Positions 46,604 to 58,320 of a DNA stretch of 64,000 nt are shown one piece after another (the stretch's first letter is position 1; each line of letters starts with the position of its first letter). Location of the stretch: NCBI RefSeq assembly GCF_023278565.1, contig NC_064675.1:4712001-4776000 (forward strand), written 5' to 3'. Made by a program: the position numbers and the translations under genes. This DNA is from Colletotrichum lupini (Eukaryota > Ascomycota > Sordariomycetes > Glomerellales > Glomerellaceae). The notes beneath the pieces were generated by a model that saw only the letters and a program-made list of their open reading frames with translations, did no database searches and was not told the origin of the DNA.

Positions 46604-49231
46604 CTAGCTGACCCGTTTCTCCACCTCGGGACTCAAGCCCTCCTTTTCGAGCTTCGCCCGCATCTCGGCGTCCATCTCCTTGCGAATGCGGTTGTAGGCC
46701 AGTTTCTCGAACCGGCTGAGAGCCTTCCACCAGTGCTGCCCCGCCTCGTGCTCGCCAATGCGTTCCAGCAGGTCGGCCGTCTTGAGGCGCACTTCGCGGT
46801 CCTTGTGGAAGAGGCCAAGTGCGACGTAGAACAGGCCAGCATGCGACTCTGGCGCAACGCTCAACAGCAAACAGATCTCGTCGTAAGAGTGGACATACTT
46901 GTGAAACGCTGCGTAGATTTCCTTGCTTTGCATCGGGTTGAGCCGTTGTGTCCGTAGTCGGTCGTGCATGTGGTGTAAGTCGAGGCCCTTCAACGGCCTC
47001 ACTGTGTAAAGCAGTGCGAGATCCTACGACGATTAGTTTAAATCCTTGGGAACAGTGACAGATTCCGTGGCTCCCTTACCTGGATGAAGCTGTAGTAGCT
47101 CCTTGTGTTCCTCCACCCTTCGATCCTCGTCACATTACCCGCAAGCTCCTTGTGTTTCGATTGTTCATCAGGCCACACGTAGCCGTGCCCGTTCACGCCC
47201 ACCGGACCCATCTCTAGTTCGTCGCCGCCAATGTAAAGAGCACTTGCGCCGTACACACTTTCCTCAAACGCAGCTGCGATTCGCGTGAATTTGATAACCC
47301 AGTCTCGCCATTTGGCGCGTATTACTCTCTCACCGTGCCTTGCCGCGATACTTCGTAGGATATCTTGCATGAAAGCCGCGTCGCCTGTCAAATCACTTTC
47401 GGCCGCGACCTTGGAGGTGCCTCCGACAAGCCCAGCATATGACGGGTTTTGCTGTTGAAAGTAGACCATTCCCTCCGTCACTGGAGCCGAATCGATCTTA
47501 CCACTGATCTTGACTCGGCCTGTAGGCAAGTCGCACAATACATCCCACCACTCGGGGTGCAGTTCGAATGTCGGGTTGGTGACTCCAGCAATGAAGCCGG
47601 GAACATTGAGGAGATCATCAATCTTGGTCAAGTCGGTATAAGGAAACGCGTGACGCGTGAAGCCCCTGAGCGTACCGCCGGATGCCAAGGCGCAGGCCGC
47701 CAAGACTGCCTCCGCAACCTCGCCTGATGGCATATTGTGCCCCAGGAAGATCACCCGCTTTTGCGTCAACAACGCATTGACCAATACAATGATGGGGTGC
47801 GTATGCGGGCCGTTTGTCGTCAATTGAGGATGCAAGGGGAACGGTTGTGGCGCCTTGCCTTGTGGCTCCGAAAACTTCTGGATCAGTTTGATCAAAGAAA
47901 AGTCGCCCACCGTTTCCGGCATGACAGCGACGGGAACTTTGATGGGAATTGGTATGCCCTTGTACATGACTCTGCTTTCAAACTCGTGTGTGTCCCTTGG
48001 AACCGAATACTGCGAAGCACCTTCGACGTGCGCTTTTGTTCCTGCTCTAGAAACACCCGGCAGTTTTGGAGGGTCTCGACTTGCATCGAAAGGCTGATCT
48101 GAGAGGTGTTCGCCGCGGTCCTCGGTTATCCGCATTTGAATCATTTGCTCAAACTTTTCCACGAACAGATCTTTGTTGTCACTAGCCAAAAGCAGGTGCC
48201 TCTCAAGTAGGCTAAGCTTCGGCATGAGAGACAGGTCCATTGCGTTGACGGCTTCGTAGAGCATCGCCAGCGTCTCGGGAACGGGCGCCTTAAAGTACTC
48301 GTCCAAGGCAAGCAACAAAAGGGGCTGATAAAAGTAAGCCGGCTGATCAAGCGAGGGGAGCAGAAGGCTAGCAAGTTCTCACCTTGTATATATGCAGGAA
48401 GGGATGCCTCGTGCAGATTGCCATCGCCTTGACAACAGCACCTCTCTTGACCGTTTTGTCCTGCTTTGTGTTGACCAAGTTCAGAACATAGATCAACGGC
48501 GGGCCTTCTCCGCCTTCGGGTTCGCCGTCGTCCGAATCCTCGTCGTCGTATTCGTCCAAGTCATCAAGGTCCCCCTCATGTTCGTCCAAGTCCGCGCCGT
48601 CATCTTCCTCGTCGACGATGCCAGCAGCGCGATTGCGCAAACGCCTTCTTCTCCTCTTCCTGGCCTCTTTCGCCTTACGTTCCTCGTCCTCTTCCTCTTG
48701 GCTCGTGTCCTTGTGTAAGAAGAAAATAGTCCAGTCCTGATTCCGAACGTGGGCCTGATCGGGCAACATGAGTTCTGCGAGCATATGTTCGTCGCCGGTA
48801 ATGGAAACAGGGTATTGGTGCTCCATGACCGGGCCCCGATCTATATCGAACGAGGCCACCAAGATGTACTCGACATGGTTCTCGGTGGAACCTCGCGGGT
48901 ATTGCGAGCGCAACTTGCGGGGAGGATGCGCATCCGGATTGTATCGCCTCGGGGCAGACAGCGACGAGTGTTGTGACGAGACACCAGTGGACGGTGTCTT
49001 TGACTTTGAGCTCGGGTTTGAGGAGCGGTCCGTCTCGGCAATGGGAGGCGGCTGGGGAGATCGCGACGGGCGAGATGTGTTGGACATTGACGAAGGCGAT
49101 CGCGAAGCTGGGAAACTGGAGAGTGAAGTGCGACGACTAGGCCAAGGGCCGTTGGGCGGTGGAGGGCACTGGGTCTGCGTGTTTGAATAGTTGCGCGTGA
49201 GGAACGGCAGCGCAGCTTGGGTCGAAGCCAT
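46604..49231 (-). CDS. AFI1: AFI1/MesA-type polarity protein (Arf3-interacting, DENN-like)
   Basis: 837-residue protein from exons 49231-48383, 48324-47080 and 47023-46604, with 58- and 56-bp introns. The first 118 residues are Ser/Pro-rich and disordered. The Afi1 docking region follows ([23 protein letters not shown], about 119-141; [23 protein letters not shown]), interrupted by a basic RKRRRRRLR cluster and a long Asp/Glu tract. The second exon holds DENN-like blocks, including [46 protein letters not shown] and EWWDVLCD. Yeast Afi1 tethers active Arf3 at the cortex for polarity, and Aspergillus MesA stabilises hyphal growth sites. A cortical role in polarity is therefore expected here. 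Confidence 0.9.
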
Positions 49232-51672
49232 GCTTGTGAAAGCAATGTTAAATTGCGGAGTTGTTCAACAAGTCGGTAGCTGGGGGGTTCAAGGTGTTGC
49301 GCAGGCTGCCGGTAGCCACAGCCATCCAAATGCAGTCGAGAGGTCCGTTCGTGGAGGTGCAGCAAAAGTAGGTTTGTCTCCGATCGAGAAATGCGACGAT
49401 GGTGGGAGCCCTTTGCTGACAATTTCCCAGAAAGATTAACGGCTCGCAGCCAACGACATTCGACGGTGATGCTGCGACATTAACAAGGGCAATCAAGTGA
49501 TTATTTGCCAGGTCGTCGTCGCTGAAATCGTACAATAGGTGATTGGAGGTCGGGCGTCCTTGAAGCCGAGTGCGAGTCGATGGGCCAGGATGCAAGATGC
49601 GAGATGGAGGGGGGGGAAGGGCGGCGACGGAAGGGTAGATGGGTACAAAGCACGGAGTACGAGGGAACGGGAGGACGGAGTTGGCGAGGCGGTATAGTAC
49701 GTAGTTGTATCCTTAGGTGCAAGGTAGTCCAGGAGCGGTATTGGTAAGGTGGTGTAGGTATGCGCGGTAGGTAACCGTATTCAAGTCCAGGGTAGCGCGT
49801 GGAGGCGTTCTCAGACGATAGCCGAATGCGCTCTTCGAAACGTCAGATGCAGGCGAGTGACTGACATTTACCAGTCTTTGCCAACCAGCGGAAACAGGAT
49901 GGCCCCTCCGGCACACGAGGGGGAGAGAGAGCAGGTATATCCTGTCGGGGGACAGATGCAGAAAGCGTCAATGCGTGGAAGAGAAAATCACCGAGACATG
50001 ATCTGCTTCGACGTTTGGTCTGGTCTTCTGGTCTCGTCGGTTCTTATTGGGTTGCCCGCAGGCGTTCTTGGTATCCTTGACTTCTTAAAGGCAGGTTTCC
50101 GTACGGAGTAGTGCGTACAGAAAGGTTTCTAGGAGTCCCAAACCAGGCAGGACTCCTGACAGGGGGTAGTTGATAGTGCGGTGCTTCTTTTTCCTCTTTT
50201 TTAAAATTGTGCAATCCAATTCGATCCCCCACCGGCTCGAAATATGCTCAGCTAAGGCGCGCCGAAGCAAGGTACGCACCTCTTGGTGCGAACCAAACAG
50301 GGCGTCGGATTGAGATGGAGGGGGGAGGTCTTGCAGTGTGCCCCTGGATGGGTTGCCGCGACAAGGACCTCTGGTTGGTGGTCGCCGGACACTGGCGGCC
50401 CTCCGTGTGTCGCTCGGGGCTAGTCAAAGGTGACGAGTAGAGCAGGTCGTGGTTACGGATAGATTCAGATTCAGAACTCTTCAGCGCGCGTACCTCGGAG
50501 GAGCCAGACAAGCCAGGGCCAGCTGGTGGGCAATCGACCGACACACAGACGGGCAATCTGTCAGTCAAGTCAGACACTCAGCCCGGGGACAGACACAGAG
50601 GGAAGAACAGACACGAGGCGGCCCTACGTTGCTGTTAGTGTGTCGTAGGCAGGCAGGTAGTTGACAGCGAGTGTGGGCTCAAGCTGGGATCCGTATCCGT
50701 GAGCCAACTGGGCAGTGTCTGCGAGAGAAAGCGAGAAAGCCTTGGACGAATGCGTCGGGAACAATGCTGATCACGGATTCTCAGTGTCCTCTTTTCCCTC
50801 CTAAAATCCCTCTCAAGTCCCCCTCCTTTTGCGGCTTGCCCACCACCTGGCATCAGTGACCACCCACCGACGAATACCTTCCCTTACTATGGAACTGGAA
50901 AGGCAGGGCCTTCTTTTCTCGGCTGCCCCCAAGGACCCCCTTGGTCCCCTCCTGCCTCTTCCCCTTTCCACGTTCCTCCCCCCCGCCTTCCCATGTCCTT
51001 TGTGCTTTCCCCTTTTGAGAGATTGGTGGTCCGAGCTGTCGCTCTCAACCTAATTTTTGCTTAGCGCCCCAAGGGACCTTACATGAAACCCATGTGGCTG
51101 GAGAGAGTCATTTTGGCAGCTGACACAGGGAATTATGGTCAAGCCACATCTTGACAGCCACACCTCCCCCCCTCCCTGAGGGATGAGGCTCTCCCCCCTT
51201 CCCCCCGGGATTGCCATGCACGGACGGGAGGGTCATGCAAGGCTACGGTTGTCACGGAGAAGACGCCTCTGTTTACATTCATCTGTCACCCAAAGCCACC
51301 CATTGTCTCTGCTCTGGATCGGACCTTTCCACAATTGAACTGCAACGCCATTTTAAAATCAACGCAGAACCATTCAACCATACGTTCTATTCGATACTGA
51401 TACCAGAAACGCGATACGCAATTTTAGCAGTTGCTTTTCTTCTTTACATTGCCGTCCTCTACTCGTCTCTCGTACGCTTACCGTCGTCTCTCGGCTCAAT
51501 CCCCATATTTCTCATTGTTTACTTTGCTGCCAAGTGGGCGCGCGGCATCAAAGATCCAGAGCAAGGCACTCCCTATTTCCCACCCACAGCTGCTCCCGCC
51601 CCGAACACCTTTTCGATATGGTAGGCTAGGGCCCATTTCGCGCGCGGATCATTACATCTCTTGGAAAGTCGC
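49232..51672. other. Divergent intergenic region, 2.4 kb
   Basis: Between AFI1 and the myosin light chain. It holds TACGGAGTA copies at 49651-49660 and 50101-50110. An ORF at 51211-51624 (plus) runs into the light-chain leader, but has no motif beyond chance hydrophobic stretches. No gene is supported. Confidence 0.6.
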
Positions 51673-52620
51673 ATGAATTTTGACCTGAAGAACCCACAAC
51701 AGGCAATGCCCGCTGGCTACAAACCTTCTCCACTAGGGCCTCATGGCTCTCCTCGCAGTTCTCCATTCAGACGACCAGAATCTCCAGCATCGCCATCAGC
51801 AGTCCGACAGACCTCAACGACCCAAGTGACACAAGTGACGCCTTTCGGGTCACCCACGAAGGCATCCTACGCTACGAACAACGGGCGCTTCGGCAACCCA
51901 ACCACCCCAACAGACACGGCCGAGAGCAAGACGCCGCGAGTACGAACACCCACAGCCGAAACCACCACCATGGCCTCGCCACAGCCTCTGCGGCCCGGTT
52001 TGAAGAAGACAATGAGCCATGGGAACGCCATATCGCATTTACAACCTGCGCAAGTCAGACAGCTTCGAGAGGGTTTCGAGGTCCTGGATCGCGACAGCGA
52101 TGGCGTCATCAATAGGGAAGATGTAGCCGACATGCTGAATCAGTTGGGTAAGATTGGAAAACTCAACATATCAATCGAGTTCCCTCGTTTAACAAACTTT
52201 CCAGGCCTGCCGTCCAAACCCTCCGACGTGTCAAACTTCTTCCCGCCATCAACACCTCAAACGATGACAATGGCTGCGTTCCTGAATTACCTTGCTACGA
52301 TGCTCGCCTCCCTATCACCACAATCTGAGTTGCTATCTGCTTTCTCAGCGTTCGACGACGATGACAGCGGACAGATCGACCTCGCGGAGCTGCGGGATGC
52401 GCTTCTGCACACCGCGCCAGAGCCTGGCGAGCGACCGCTTACAGAGACCGAGGTTGAAAAGGTCATTGAGGGATTCACCGGCAGACGAGCTTTCAACCGC
52501 AACATGCAAGGCGGTTTAGGAAATCGCCGTGAGGTGTTTAGATACCAGGACTTTGTCAACTCCATCATGGGGAGCAATACGACATCCGAAGCCGCATCGG
52601 CGGAGGGATCTGAGGATTGA
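51673..52620 (+). CDS. Myosin II regulatory light chain-like EF-hand protein
   Basis: Predicted 296 residues from exons 51673-52147 and 52205-52620. The first 115 residues are Ser/Pro/Thr-rich with SPRSSPFRRPESP and SPTK sites. Calmodulin-like EF-hands follow: loop DRDSDGVINRED at 139-150, a degenerate central region with the SNFFPPSTPQTMTMAAFLNYL block, and a second loop DDDDSGQIDLAE at about 209-221. The order and spacing match the fungal myosin regulatory light chain (S. pombe Rlc1, yeast Mlc2), which binds the myosin II neck at the cytokinetic ring. The 57-bp intron has a length divisible by three and no stop, so it can be read through as 19 codons; splicing is favoured because it restores QLGLPSKPSD. 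The ATG at 51673 is the first in frame. Confidence 0.85.
   Translation: MNFDLKNPQQAMPAGYKPSPLGPHGSPRSSPFRRPESPASPSAVRQTSTTQVTQVTPFGSPTKASYATNNGRFGNPTTPTDTAESKTPRVRTPTAETTTMASPQPLRPGLKKTMSHGNAISHLQPAQVRQLREGFEVLDRDSDGVINREDVADMLNQLGKIGKLNISIEFPRLTNFPGLPSKPSDVSNFFPPSTPQTMTMAAFLNYLATMLASLSPQSELLSAFSAFDDDDSGQIDLAELRDALLHTAPEPGERPLTETEVEKVIEGFTGRRAFNRNMQGGLGNRREVFRYQDFVNSIMGSNTTSEAASAEGSED
52148..52204 (+). other. 57-bp frame-preserving intron of the light-chain gene
   Basis: GTAAGA...TTCCAG intron inside the first EF-hand region. Removal gives NQLG-LPSKPSD, as in related light chains; retention would insert 19 residues without a stop. Confidence 0.82.
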
Positions 52621-54177
52621 GCTTAATTCAGGCAAGGTACGCGGCGCATGGGGGAATCAAGGTAATTGTTGGTGACGACATGAGCGAGAGGCACGTGGGG
52701 ACAAACCTCTCCGGGATGAAAGCACAAATACATGGAAACGAGGATTGATGAACGCATTTGGACATGACTGTACTTTATTTGCATCAAGCACATAGGAGCA
52801 CGGTAATAACAGGTATAATTTCGGCTGGGTTTCACAGCATGGCAGTTTGGTTTCCGTTTAGCGCCGAGTCCAGGGTGACAACGTGCAGCCGCAGGCACTT
52901 GATGTGACCACCGACAACATGAAGAGTGAGGGAAGAAGATGTGTGACCGAGATCGGGTGGGCGCAGCTCCCCAAAGCTCGAGGACATCATCCAAGCTCGC
53001 AAATCGAGACGCGATATGGGATTCTGGGTAATGGGAAAGGCTGGGAGACAGGCACCCCCGTTGAACGGGCAGTGCATGCACGATGTATGACTTTGGCTTC
53101 GACCTGCATGCGTGAGAGACGTTGACGACCCGCTCGCTCCGCTATACTTCTGTAGCTCTTGACTTTGAGAGAGCAACGAGACCTGTCAAGAAGGCGGAAA
53201 TTGTGAACCGGCAAAGAGGGCGGCATGGGATGGGCCATGGTGATGCCATCAGCTCGGTTTGCAGGAGGTTGGGGATGGGATTGCTGCAAATCAGCCAGTG
53301 CCAGGCCCCCTTCTGCAGCCTGCACTCGCACCCGCAGTGCAGCACACATATTTCCAAGGGGCGGGCGGTAGTGGCGACTAGGACATGGGTCCTTGGATGG
53401 TCTGGTCGCTGCGTGCTCCAAAAACTAGGGACTTTTCATCAGACCTGACACGGAGAGAAATCTGACCTGAGGCATGAGGTGAGGCCCTCTCCCACGCTCC
53501 CACGGTGCAGGAAGTGGTCGGGTGTCATCAGAGACGGTAACGCTTTTCTTCGGGCGGTTCGGCGGACCACCCCAAGCAGCCTCCAAGGGTTCCATGACAG
53601 CGGCCAACCGTCAAGGCTGATTCGCTGACTGTGCAGGGTCCCGGGACGGGGCCCCACCGAACCTTCTCGAACCGGCCCGCTGGGTTGCAGCGAAAGAGAA
53701 GGAAGGGGTCACCGTTGGTTGCAAACGCCCCGATATGACGATTTTCGTCTGTATCCGAGCCGGGACGTCGGACGGACGAGACATGAGGTGACGGCAGGTG
53801 CCTTTGGGCTAATACCTACCTTACTGTAGGATTTTAGGCTTTGACGCTCCTGTCAGTTGGGAGCCAATTCAGATGTAATGTATTCCTGTTGCCCGTCAAC
53901 AACGTCCCTGAGTTTAACATCCGTTCTTCTGTTCGTCCCTCCACATGATACCCATCACATTCACTGTAGCTTTTGAGACAGGTCATTTGGGTCCCTGCAA
54001 ACGCCTTGACGCCATCGCCTTCTGGGGGTCCCGTCTGGAAATGGAGACCCTCTAAATGGAGGCTGAACAGCTCAAGCTCCCCCCTCTCTCGCGAAACCAA
54101 AGTCTAGCCATCATCCTAGTCTGTTTCTATTTTCTACTGCGTAGTCAGTGGAAAGCCCAGGTCCCATATTCGTATGG

Positions 54178-54191
54178 ACTCCGTACGGAGT
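54178..54191. repeat. Perfect 14-bp palindrome, TACGGAGTA-type
   Basis: ACTCCGTACGGAGT is exactly self-complementary. Half or near-complete copies recur in spacers at 6337, 11926, 23232, 24868, 44595, 49651 and 50101. Confidence 0.95.
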
Positions 54192-54549
54192 ACAGACATA
54201 CGGATGCATGATACGGATACCCAGACGACTTTCAACCTGGTCCCCTTGGCAAGCTCCGCGAGAGTTCTTGCGCCTGGTATACCATTGGTCATTGACCACC
54301 AGAAAAAAAGACAACAAGAAATAAGGGTGGCTAGGAGACGACAGGACACCAGGTCAACACTTCAACAACGGTCCAGTGGCGGTCGTCCGACGATCCCCTT
54401 CATCCACTACGGTGCAGGTATCACGGTAAACAAGTTGCGGTCCCCAAGCGTACCATTGGCTCCGCGGGGACTGCCAGTAGTCAACGGGAGACGGGACTGG
54501 GCCGTTTGGACAAGCTTCTTGTGGGGTTGGGTTTAGTGGCGGGCGACTC

Positions 54550-54568
54550 TTTTTTTTTTTTTTTTTTT
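54550..54568. repeat. Poly-T tract (19 nt)
   Basis: Nineteen T residues, the longest homopolymer in the window, in a spacer. Confidence 0.95.
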
Positions 54569-54589
54569 CCCATATCTCTTGGTGCTTGA

Positions 54590-54608
54590 GGTAAGGTAAG
54601 GTAAGGTA
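54590..54608. repeat. (GGTAA)n short tandem repeat
   Basis: Nearly four GGTAA units; the same unit occurs at 29461-29476. Confidence 0.9.
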
Positions 54609-56098
54609 TTAGGTAGGTGCCAGGTGGTGCTTGGTTACATCTACCTCGCATGCAGAGCTCAGCACACGCAAGTGACACGCAGTTCTGCATGTACTCGATA
54701 CCGAGTTGGGTTGGGTGCCGTTGGTGATGGCCACTCCCCAATGGCAGTTGCCATGTGCCAGTTGCCCAGCAGAGCCGTTATTGTACATCCACGTTTGTGT
54801 TTCTCTGCGGTCGCAGCGGTCCTGCTTCTGCGCTGGTCCAGGGGGGGAGGATATCTCCTGTGCCTGCCGGGTAGGCTGTGGGCGTAAGTTTCGTACCATA
54901 ATCCGTACAATGTACATCTTTTTGCATGGCAAGCTGTGTATGGACAGCTACCCAGCTAGCACATTTTCCACATCACGCATAGCCAGCCCAACACATGGGC
55001 ATACGGTGGTGACCTTGTCCAGTCTCCGTCTCCCCCGTAATCCATAAGGCACTGGACAGTGGACGAATAGGCAAACCAGTCAACAGGCCTGGCAGACGGG
55101 AAAAAGCAACAAGATGAGGATGGAAGAGTGGGAGAAAAGAAAAAAATTGTGCACAGCTGATAAATCTACACGAGTCCCTCCCCCTGGAGGTGGGAGAGAC
55201 AGCCACAGCTAAGGCTCGTCTCGCTTGATGAATCCTGGGATTTTCGGTATTTCACCTTTGGCCTTTCTTGTCCCCCTGCCTTGGATTACCGAAAGATGAC
55301 AACAGAAAAGCAACTTTGTGCATCCCGCTCCTAAAGCTTCTTCTTCCTGCTTTGCTTGCATCGTTACTTGCCTCTTTCTCTCGAATCTTTTCCTCTCTCT
55401 CGCTCTCTCTCTCCACAGATCCCGCCCCCCTCCCCCTCCTCTATCCATCGGCTTTGCCCAAAAGTAACGGATACTTTTTTTTTGCTCTGCTTCCTCACTG
55501 GAAAAGCACCCTGCAGCTTGCGCCGGCTGTATCTCCCCTCCAGTGCCCACTCCGATGGGCTGTGTGTCTTCTCGCCGAGCCTCTTCTCAATAGCCTGGGC
55601 TTCCTTCCTCTTTTCCCTCTTCATCCGCCCTCACCTAACCTTGCCTTCCGGGAGCAGCCAATCCGTCTTCTTCTTCTCCTCTCCTACCTTACTCTCACTC
55701 ACACTTCAACTATCTCGCTCACTCACACCACACTGCCTCATCATCGTTGTATTCGTCGGGATTCTTCGATACGAACGAACATACTGGGACGACCATCTGC
55801 AATCAACTTCCGCACAAGCCGCCCTCTCCCGTACTCATCCATCCGAGTCAAGGCAAGGTTCCGCTGCCTTCCACTGGACGCACTCAAGCAGCCCAGAAGA
55901 AAAAAAAATAGCAGGTGCTTTTTTCCACACTCTTGCCTGCCCGCCCTCCTTCACTAGGCCCGTTATTGTGGTTTGGGGAATCTGGTGCACAAGCATAACC
56001 TTGCATCGAGGTGTACCGACCCTCCTTACCTAATTAACCAACAAAAAAATAAGCCTGCGCATTCTTTGGTTCCCCTCAGAGGGTCGCCTGCTTTATCA

Positions 56099-58158
56099 AT
56101 GAAGCTCTTCGCAAAGAAATCGTCCAAGAAGCAAGGTCAGGACGACGACGACAACCACCAAGAATCGAGCTACTTCCCCTCCTCTGAAGCTTCTTCTCCC
56201 ACAAAGTCGCCCACAAAGCCCCGGTCGCCCATCAAGTCGCCGACAAAATTCCCCACCAAAAAACCCTCCCAACCTGCATCCCCAGGCCCTCGGGAGACAA
56301 AGCCGTCGCGCACTTCCCGCACCTTTGGCCGCCACCCCACCGATCCCGGCTCACGAAGGAGCAGCAAAATCGACCTCGATTCTCACCCCCTCAATCTCCC
56401 TCCTGAAGAACGTGCAAAGAGACTTTCTGCACTCTCAGCCATGAGTGGAAACGCCATGGATATCGACCGTGAGTCGAGCGCGGCGCCTTCTTCGCCTCCT
56501 GCTGCTGCCGCTCCCGCTGCTGCTGCACCCCAACCCTCTGCGCAGACTTCCTTCTCCGTGCCCAAGCCAAACGGTATCAACACCAATATTAACGGCAATG
56601 GCGATGCTCCAGCCCCTCCCCCTCACAAGTCCAACCCCTCCAGTCCAGTCCCCACGACTGAGGACGAGGCCGAGGCCTACAAGGCTGCTGGCAACAAGTT
56701 CTTCAAGGAGAAGGACTACAAGAATGCCATTCTTCAATACTCCAAGGGTAAGTGTTGCCGATTGCGAATCTGTCTAGGCTACAAATTGACAAGTCTGCTC
56801 CAGCCATCGAGTTGGTCCCCGATTCGGCTACCTATCTGAGCAACCGCGCTGCTGCATACATGTCCAATACCCAGTACGAGTACGCCCTCGATGACTGCAC
56901 CCGTGCCTCCGACTTGGACCCTGAGAACCCCAAGATCCTCCTCCGACTTGCTCGCATCTACACCAGCTTGGGACAGCCCCAAGAGGCCCTGCTCGTCTTC
57001 GGTCGCATCAACCCCCCTCCTTCAGCCAAGGACCAGGCTCCGGCCAAGGAGATGCTGAAGCACGTCAACGCTGCGCAGAGTGCCTTGAGAGACGGCACTG
57101 CTGGATCAATGGTGCTCCACGCCCTCGACCAGGCCGAGCGTCAGCTTGGCTTCGGAGCCTCCAGACCCCGCAAGTGGCAGCTGATGCGTGGTGAGGCGTA
57201 CCTCAAGATGGGTACCGTCAACGCCCTCGGCGAGGCGCAGAATCTTGCCATGGGCCTGTTGAGAGGCAACAGCCAGGACCCCGAGGCCCTGGTGCTCCGC
57301 GGTCGTGCCCTCTACGCCCAGGGTGAGAACGACAAGGCTGTCAGCCACTTCCGTAAGGCCATCAGCTGCGACCCCGACATGCGGGATGCGGTTAAGTACC
57401 TCAGAATCGTGCAGAAGCTCGACCGCATGAAGGAGGAGGGTAATCAAGACTACAAGATGGGTCGCTGGCAGTCCGCCATTGAGAAGTACAGCGCTGCGCT
57501 CGAGGTTGATCCCGCCAACCGTGGCACCAACTCCAAGATTCTGCAGAACAGAGCGCTGTGCAAGATCAAGCTCAAGGAGTACGACGCAGCCATTGCTGAC
57601 TGCGAGCGCGCCATCAGCTTGGACTCAACATACCTCAAGGCTCGCAAGACCAAGGCCAACGCATATGGCCAGGCAGGCAAGTGGGAGGATGCTGTGAAGG
57701 AGTGGAAGAACATCCAGGAGTTGGATCCTGAGGACCGTAGCATCGCCAAGGAGGTGCGCCGGGCTGAGCTGGAGCTGAAGAAGAGCCAGCGCAAGGACTA
57801 CTACAAGATCCTCGGGGTTGAGAAGGACGCGGATGATAACCAGATCAAGAAGGCCTACCGCAAGCTAGCCATCATTCACCACCCGGACAAGAACCCCAAC
57901 GACGAACAGGCTGCTGAGCGCTTCAAGGATATTGGAGAAGCCTATGAGACCCTGAGTGACTCTCAGTAAGTTGATACGTGTGTACGTTATCCACTTTTTG
58001 CTAATCCCGTTTGCAGGAAGCGTGCCAGCTACGACAGCGGCGAGGACCTTATGGACCCGTCTGACATGTTCAGCCACGGTGGTGGCATGGGCGGCATGGG
58101 AGGTATGGGCGGTATGCACGGCGGCATCGACCCCGAGATCCTCTTCAACATGATGGGT

Positions 58159-58190
<32 letters not shown>

Positions 58191-58320
58191 CAATGGAGGC
58201 GGCTTCCCCGGCGGAGGTGGTGGTGGTGCGCACTTCAACTTTGCCGACGGTGGTGGCCGCCCTCGTGGAGGTGGCGGTGCCGGCGGCTTCGGCGGACGCG
58301 GTTTCAACTTCTCGACCTGA
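56099..58320 (+). CDS. TPR-DnaJ co-chaperone (DNAJC7/TPR2 type)
   Basis: 704 residues from exons 56099-56747, 56804-57965 and 58017-58320; introns are 56 and 51 bp. The N-terminal 190 residues are disordered, with repeated [12 protein letters not shown] sites and Ala/Pro runs. TPR units start at [27 protein letters not shown] (about 191-217) and continue to about 540 in two groups (second group from [23 protein letters not shown]). The J-domain runs from about 548 to 612 with the essential HPD at 576-578 (HHPDKNP), and the tail is Gly/Met/Phe-rich, ending GFNFST. Such proteins stimulate Hsp70 ATPase activity and bridge Hsp70 and Hsp90 through the TPRs in the cytosol. The stop is TGA followed by C, and the same frame stays open for 95 more codons (separate entry). 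Confidence 0.94.

Larger units (their letters stand above)
52621..56098. other. Intergenic, 3.5 kb: no convincing gene
   Basis: Holds a perfect ACTCCGTACGGAGT palindrome (54178-54191), a 19-T run (54550-54568) and an AGGTA repeat (54590-54608). From about 55300 to 56098 it is a strongly pyrimidine-rich leader of the DnaJ gene; Ser/Leu/Pro-rich ORFs there (55268-55957) are compositional. Confidence 0.6.

Noticed and set aside
51211..51624. 137-codon ORF with a hydrophobic stretch upstream of the myosin light chain
   Set aside because: It ends 49 bp before the light-chain ATG, has poor codon bias and no motif; more likely leader sequence.
55268..55957. 230-codon ORF rich in Leu/Ser/Pro upstream of the DnaJ gene
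   Set aside because: Pyrimidine-rich sequence gives such residues in two overlapping frames; no domain or conserved block, and it sits where the DnaJ leader should be.
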